From Microbacterium sp. BK668 (GTDB lineage Bacteria; Actinomycetota; Actinomycetes; Actinomycetales; Microbacteriaceae): DNA of 64,000 nucleotides. The stretch is from NCBI RefSeq assembly GCF_004362195.1, contig NZ_SNWG01000001.1:992001-1056000 (forward strand), given 5' to 3'. How positions within the stretch are numbered: the stretch's first letter is position 1; every line of letters begins with the position of its first letter. The notes beneath the pieces are model-generated. The model saw only the letters and a program-made list of their open reading frames with translations. It did no database searches and was not told the DNA's origin. Below are positions 62,401 to 64,000 of this stretch, piece after piece. The translations under genes and the position numbers were made by a program.

Positions 62401-63285
62401 ACGTCGGTCAGCCGCACGAGCGCTCCGACCGGGCCCGTGACGAACCCGGTGCTGTCGCCGACACCGATCCCGACCATCTCCGGGATCGCCGAGGTGGGCC
62501 GGGTGCTCACCGCCGTGCCGGGGACCTGGGGTCCTGCTCCGGTCACGTTGGCCTACCAGTGGCTGCGCAACGGCGCACCGATCTCGGGGGCGAACAAGCA
62601 GACCTATGAGCTGCGTCTGGCGGATCTCGGCGCGCGCATCTCCGTGCGGGTGACCGGATCGAAGCCGGGCTATGTCTCGGTGACCCGCACGAGCGCCGAG
62701 ACGGCTCCGGTCGCGCTCCAGTCGTGGGCGACGGCCCCGACGCCCACGATCTCGGGGACGCTGAAGGTCGGATTCACGCTCACGGCCAACCCCGGCACGT
62801 GGAGCCCGGCTCCCGGTGCCCTGGCCTACCAGTGGTACGCGGACGGCGTCGCGATCCCGGGGGCGACGGGCTCGACCCTGGCGCTGAACGGCGCTCGCGA
62901 GGGCGACCGCATCACGGTCAGCGTGACGGCCACCGGCACGGGCATGCAGCCGACGACGCGCACCAGCGCGCCGACCGGCCCCGTTGCTCCCGGGTCGCTG
63001 ACGATCGGCGACAACCCCTGGATCTCCGGCGTGACGAAGGTCGGCCAGACCCTGCGGGTGCATGTCGGCGACGGCTGGGGGCCGAAGCCCGTGCAGGCGA
63101 CCTTCACCTGGAAGCGGGACGGTGTCGCGATCCCCGGCGCGACGGGCGGGTCCGACTTCTGGACCTACCGTCTGACGGCGGCGGACGTCGGTCGCCGCAT
63201 CACCGTCACGGTCGTCTTCGCGAAGACCGGCTACACGTCGGTGACCCGGACGACCGCGCCGACGGGCGTCGTCACGGCGAAGTGA
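56494..63285 (+). CDS. Very large secreted repeat protein with choice-of-anchor L domain
   Basis: 2263 residues from the ATG after GGAGG. Signal peptide, hydrophobic around VLAIAALIVAGITWPSAAWA. Then four almost identical 102-residue carboxypeptidase-regulatory-like units (SISGAVRYADDAAGIAGATV to GFDVYLADAQN) and three divergent relatives. One Ig-like unit follows, then a choice-of-anchor L domain (CLAFDLKFGSEEFPEFVGTS, GYDSAVLLDNVRLL). The C-terminus has 13 Ig-like units of about 85 residues, each with WGPAPVxLxYQWxRNG and VTGSKPGYTS. No sortase or membrane anchor is visible. This is a probable adhesin or matrix scaffold; function inferred from architecture only. Confidence 0.88.
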   Translation: MSSSRPLGSSEPASRPRARAAAAVLAIAALIVAGITWPSAAWAAGDSSISGAVRYADDAAGIAGATVELYDAAGPGEVPVATVTTDAEGQYSLTDLEPGDYRIFAEGDAALYVPQWYSGKTTFASADLVTVAAGTHLVGFDVYLADAQNSIAGSIRYANDAVGIAGATVEFYDAAGPGDVPAATVTTDAEGKYVVQNLPYGDYRIFAEGDAALYVPQWYSGKTTFATADLVTVAAGTHLVGFDVYLADAQNSIAGSIRYANDAVGIAGATVEFYDAAGAGDVPAATVTTDAEGKYVVQNLPYGDYRIFAEGDPALYVPQWYSGKTTFATADLVTVAAGTHLVGFDVYLADAQNSIAGSIRYANDAVGIAGATVEFYDAAGAGDVPAATVTTDAEGKYVVQNLPYGDYRIFAEGDPALYVPQWYSGKTTFATADLVTVAAGTHLVGFDVYLDRAPDIPTGYVSGRVVDGQTGGPLAGASVALFGADGDGVTPVATATADADGVYVFATVLPGEYAVRAEAAGRITSWFGGADFAGATVLNVQPGGEYTGLQITLWATSNSVSGYVYDGATGAPLAGAGVGLYAEGDGITPIATVLTDAEGFFSAAGLPAGDYKVRASAAGLRPYWYSAAEFADATVFAVAAGTHLSHLTFHLWPGLRTLSGTVYQWESSEPVAGVEVRLHPTEPADAPPVATATTGADGTYTFVDFAPDGEFVVQFAPEAAASTWYYQKSSRDAADALTSAPELHIGNVNGFVGQPLFFEVEGSVTITGSPAPGQVLTAATDGVFTPQPATFTYQWYLDGVQIEDATGPTYTVRPQDRSGDLTVTVVASSPGYQDAQSTSPAVFVAPFSLADIAAALDIDEGMAISLFGGSRGVFVSDTSFTGYPRAGGDYVVLSTGRASDVMLPAEPDTFLSSALDGARGVDGNDMTGITISATAPEASRCLAFDLKFGSEEFPEFVGTSFNDVFTAETPTSDISIQGTEIVAPHNYAYDIAGNILSINAIVGFAPVAGNAMDGWTPSLTARVPLGAGEAAIILTLQDIGDSGYDSAVLLDNVRLLPTAECDDGGTTPTDPITGPTPVVVVQPTTPGGEPSPAQDGVTACSVLSVVAGDWAPAPVELSYQWKVGGVAVEGATGATFAVPPDAAGRAVTVVVTGSKPGYPPVSIESAPTPVVTLCELVGSTPIIQGVPETGETLTAVLDPEWGPAPVELGYQWLRDGLPIPAANGSTYLVAASDVGRSIRVVVTGTKPGYAPLSLWSAPVTIAGGLLQFDPAPVPTIIGAPVVAGSLEVSTGEWGPAPVNLAIQWMRNGAPIAGADGTTYTPTALDAGTLLTAVVTGSKDGYETTSRTSAPSGPVQLATLTTAVPLVTGAPVVDGELTVDPGAWGPAPVQLGVQWTRNGAPILGADGLSYRPTADDLGATLRAAVTGSKPGYSTATVTSAGATVVAATLTPTPTPAIIGDAVVASTLQSDPGLWGPQPVSLALEWLRNGVVVSTAPALTLVPGDVGATIALRVTASKPGYTTEVRTSPGVAVAPGTLDPAPTPVIVGEPLVGQTLTAVPGTWGPEPVSLAFQWRADGAVIADATGATLALSPSLLGAAITVTVTGSKAGYTSVGRTSAPTAPVQEAVLSPAPTPTISGSPVFGQTLTVVTGTWGPAPVVLAIEWLRNGVPIPAATGSTYTPVPADVGTEISVRVTGSKAGFPTVVRTSAAVTIQPATLSPAPTPTIVGAAVVDGTLTASVGTWGPAPVDLTIQWLRNGSVISTGPQLALTAADLGSTIAVRVTGTKAGYTTEVRTSLGVVVAPGTLSPTPTPGITGTAVVGQTLTAVPGAWGPAPVTLAYQWNAGGVPIPGADGATFVVTSAYLGQVITVTVTGSKPGYTSVSRTSAPTPTVANPVLSPTPIPTITGSPIVGQVLTAVPGVWGPAPVTLTYQWNANGAPIPGATASTWTVTAVYLGQTITVTVTGSKPGYTSVSRTSAPTGPVTNPVLSPTPIPTISGIAEVGRVLTAVPGTWGPAPVTLAYQWLRNGAPISGANKQTYELRLADLGARISVRVTGSKPGYVSVTRTSAETAPVALQSWATAPTPTISGTLKVGFTLTANPGTWSPAPGALAYQWYADGVAIPGATGSTLALNGAREGDRITVSVTATGTGMQPTTRTSAPTGPVAPGSLTIGDNPWISGVTKVGQTLRVHVGDGWGPKPVQATFTWKRDGVAIPGATGGSDFWTYRLTAADVGRRITVTVVFAKTGYTSVTRTTAPTGVVTAK
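56635..57858 (+). repeat. Four tandem 306-bp units in the repeat protein gene
   Basis: The same bases recur at 56941, 57247 and 57553 (TCGATCGC), an exact 306-bp period. Units 2-4 are nearly identical at DNA level, including third positions; unit 1 differs more. Recent duplication or ongoing gene conversion. Confidence 0.88.
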
Positions 63286-63289
63286 CGAG

Positions 63290-63327
63290 GGAGGGGTGGA
63301 TGCTGCGGTCGCAGCATCCACCCCTCC
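63290..63327. terminator. Bidirectional terminator after the repeat protein
   Basis: GGAGGGGTGGATGCTG and CAGCATCCACCCCTCC are exact reverse complements around a 6-base loop. Confidence 0.88.
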
Positions 63328-63349
63328 GCAGCCGCTGTCGGAGTCGACC

Positions 63350-64000
63350 TCACACGAGCGGGCGCACGCTCGCGTACCCGTCGGCCAGGAGCTCGGGCGT
63401 CGACGGATCGCCCCCGAAGACCCGCGTCTCACCCCGCGCCCACGGGGTCCAACCCGGATCGCCGTCCCGCACGTAGGCCGCGGCGGAGCCGTGCAGCTCG
63501 GCGGCGAGCGAACGCGGCGGACTGTCGCCGGCGATCTCGGTCACACCGGGGGCCGCCAGGCAGTCGAACCAGAACGGCACGTCGAGGCAGTGCAGTGCCC
63601 ACGTGCGGGTGGGTGACGCCCACGAGAAGCGATAGGCCCAGGTGGATGCCGCGCCGCCCGCGCCGATGCGCGCCTCGGCCACGCGCACGACGCCGGAGCG
63701 GAAGACATGATCGGTCACGTAACGGCCGAGCATCGCGGCGGTGCCCCTGCGGCGCTGCCGGCCGTTCGCCGACAGGTAGGCGCGGCGGGCCTCGCGCGGA
63801 AGCCCGAGCCGGCCCAATGCGAGGCCGACCGGGACGAAGCGGAGCTTGCTGCGGGCGGAGTCGGTCGCCATGGTGAACTCGTCGTCCGTCGTGCCCAGCA
63901 CGAGCGGCTTGTCGGAGCCCACGCCGTTGCGGACCGCCTCCATGGTGGACGAGGGGAGAAGGTCGCCGTCGATGGCGGGGCCCCACGGCAGGCCCTCATC
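63350..64000 (-). CDS. Type-B carboxylesterase/lipase, C-terminal part (start beyond the window)
   Basis: The frame stays open to base 64000; only the C-terminal ~216 residues are visible. The fragment begins GLPWGPAIDGDLLPSSTMEA, the conserved DG-x-LP region of type-B esterases. Later TRTWALHCLDVPFWFDCLAA holds the catalytic His just before PFWF. Catalytic Ser and Glu lie upstream, outside the window. It is convergent with the repeat protein gene. Confidence 0.85.
   Translation of the reverse strand, partial: DEGLPWGPAIDGDLLPSSTMEAVRNGVGSDKPLVLGTTDDEFTMATDSARSKLRFVPVGLALGRLGLPREARRAYLSANGRQRRRGTAAMLGRYVTDHVFRSGVVRVAEARIGAGGAASTWAYRFSWASPTRTWALHCLDVPFWFDCLAAPGVTEIAGDSPPRSLAAELHGSAAAYVRDGDPGWTPWARGETRVFGGDPSTPELLADGYASVRPLV

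Overview
The window is GC-rich chromosomal DNA (GC third positions, strong antisense shadow ORFs, frequent GTG starts). Protein families and order fit a Microbacteriaceae actinobacterium, most likely Microbacterium or a close relative. Supporting evidence is the DUF222/HNH protein, the small DUF7882-type proteins, cytochrome b tails with RRGLPRTxGGxPWP motifs, TANNNT -10 boxes placed 6-7 nt before start codons, and frequent GGATGC/GCATCC words. I see no rRNA, tRNA, CRISPR array, insertion sequence, integrase or prophage.

Layout. 0-7.4 kb: 3' part of a secreted double-GH13 amylopullulanase and a convergent secreted beta-propeller protein. 7.5-14.1 kb: acyl-CoA dehydrogenase, enoyl-CoA hydratase, a MarR regulator, etfB-etfA and a membrane cytochrome b directly behind etfA; together this looks like a beta-oxidation or branched-chain acyl-CoA electron-transfer block. 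14.2-17.0 kb: a NarL-type two-component operon with a coupled DUF4097-like membrane protein. 17.0-22.4 kb: GNAT enzyme, DUF222/HNH protein, thioesterase, small conserved proteins and an EAL phosphodiesterase. 22.4-24.4 kb: a bacteriophytochrome-GGDEF protein, which with the EAL gene suggests a light-controlled cyclic-di-GMP module. 24.6-29.1 kb: a coiled-coil membrane protein and fused PutA.

29.1-32.0 kb is the accessory island. It lies at the 3' end of putA and is punctuated by five copies of the putA 3'-terminal sequence. Between them lie small genes: a hypothetical protein, its frameshifted paralogue, a GNAT/DUF1778 toxin-antitoxin pair in reversed order, and a DUF4262 gene. This looks like serial insertion of small gene cassettes into the putA 3' end and is the strongest candidate here for something undescribed.

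32.0-36.0 kb: an HTH-autoregulated membrane protein/oxidoreductase operon, then a DDAH-like guanidino hydrolase and ornithine aminotransferase, which with PutA could run arginine to glutamate. 36.1-41.5 kb: sulfite-oxidase-like membrane protein and an ATP-grasp/alpha-E/transglutaminase operon. 41.5-46.6 kb: two MFS exporters, one in an operon with a MarR regulator, a small acidic protein and a monoacylglycerol-lipase-like hydrolase. 46.6-48.3 kb: a GH6 cellulase behind a perfect CebR box. 48.4-52.4 kb: DEAD-box helicase, lipoate ligase and a coupled DNA methyltransferase. 52.5-63.3 kb: a secreted S8 subtilase and a 2263-residue repeat-built secreted protein. 63.35 kb to the end: C-terminal part of a type-B carboxylesterase.

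Three patterns cut across the genes: (1) many apparent leaderless promoters; (2) four intergenic elements of unrelated sequence but the same architecture, two direct units followed by two inverted units at 18-19 bp pitch; (3) a REP-like motif found in four copies, three of them inside coding sequence.
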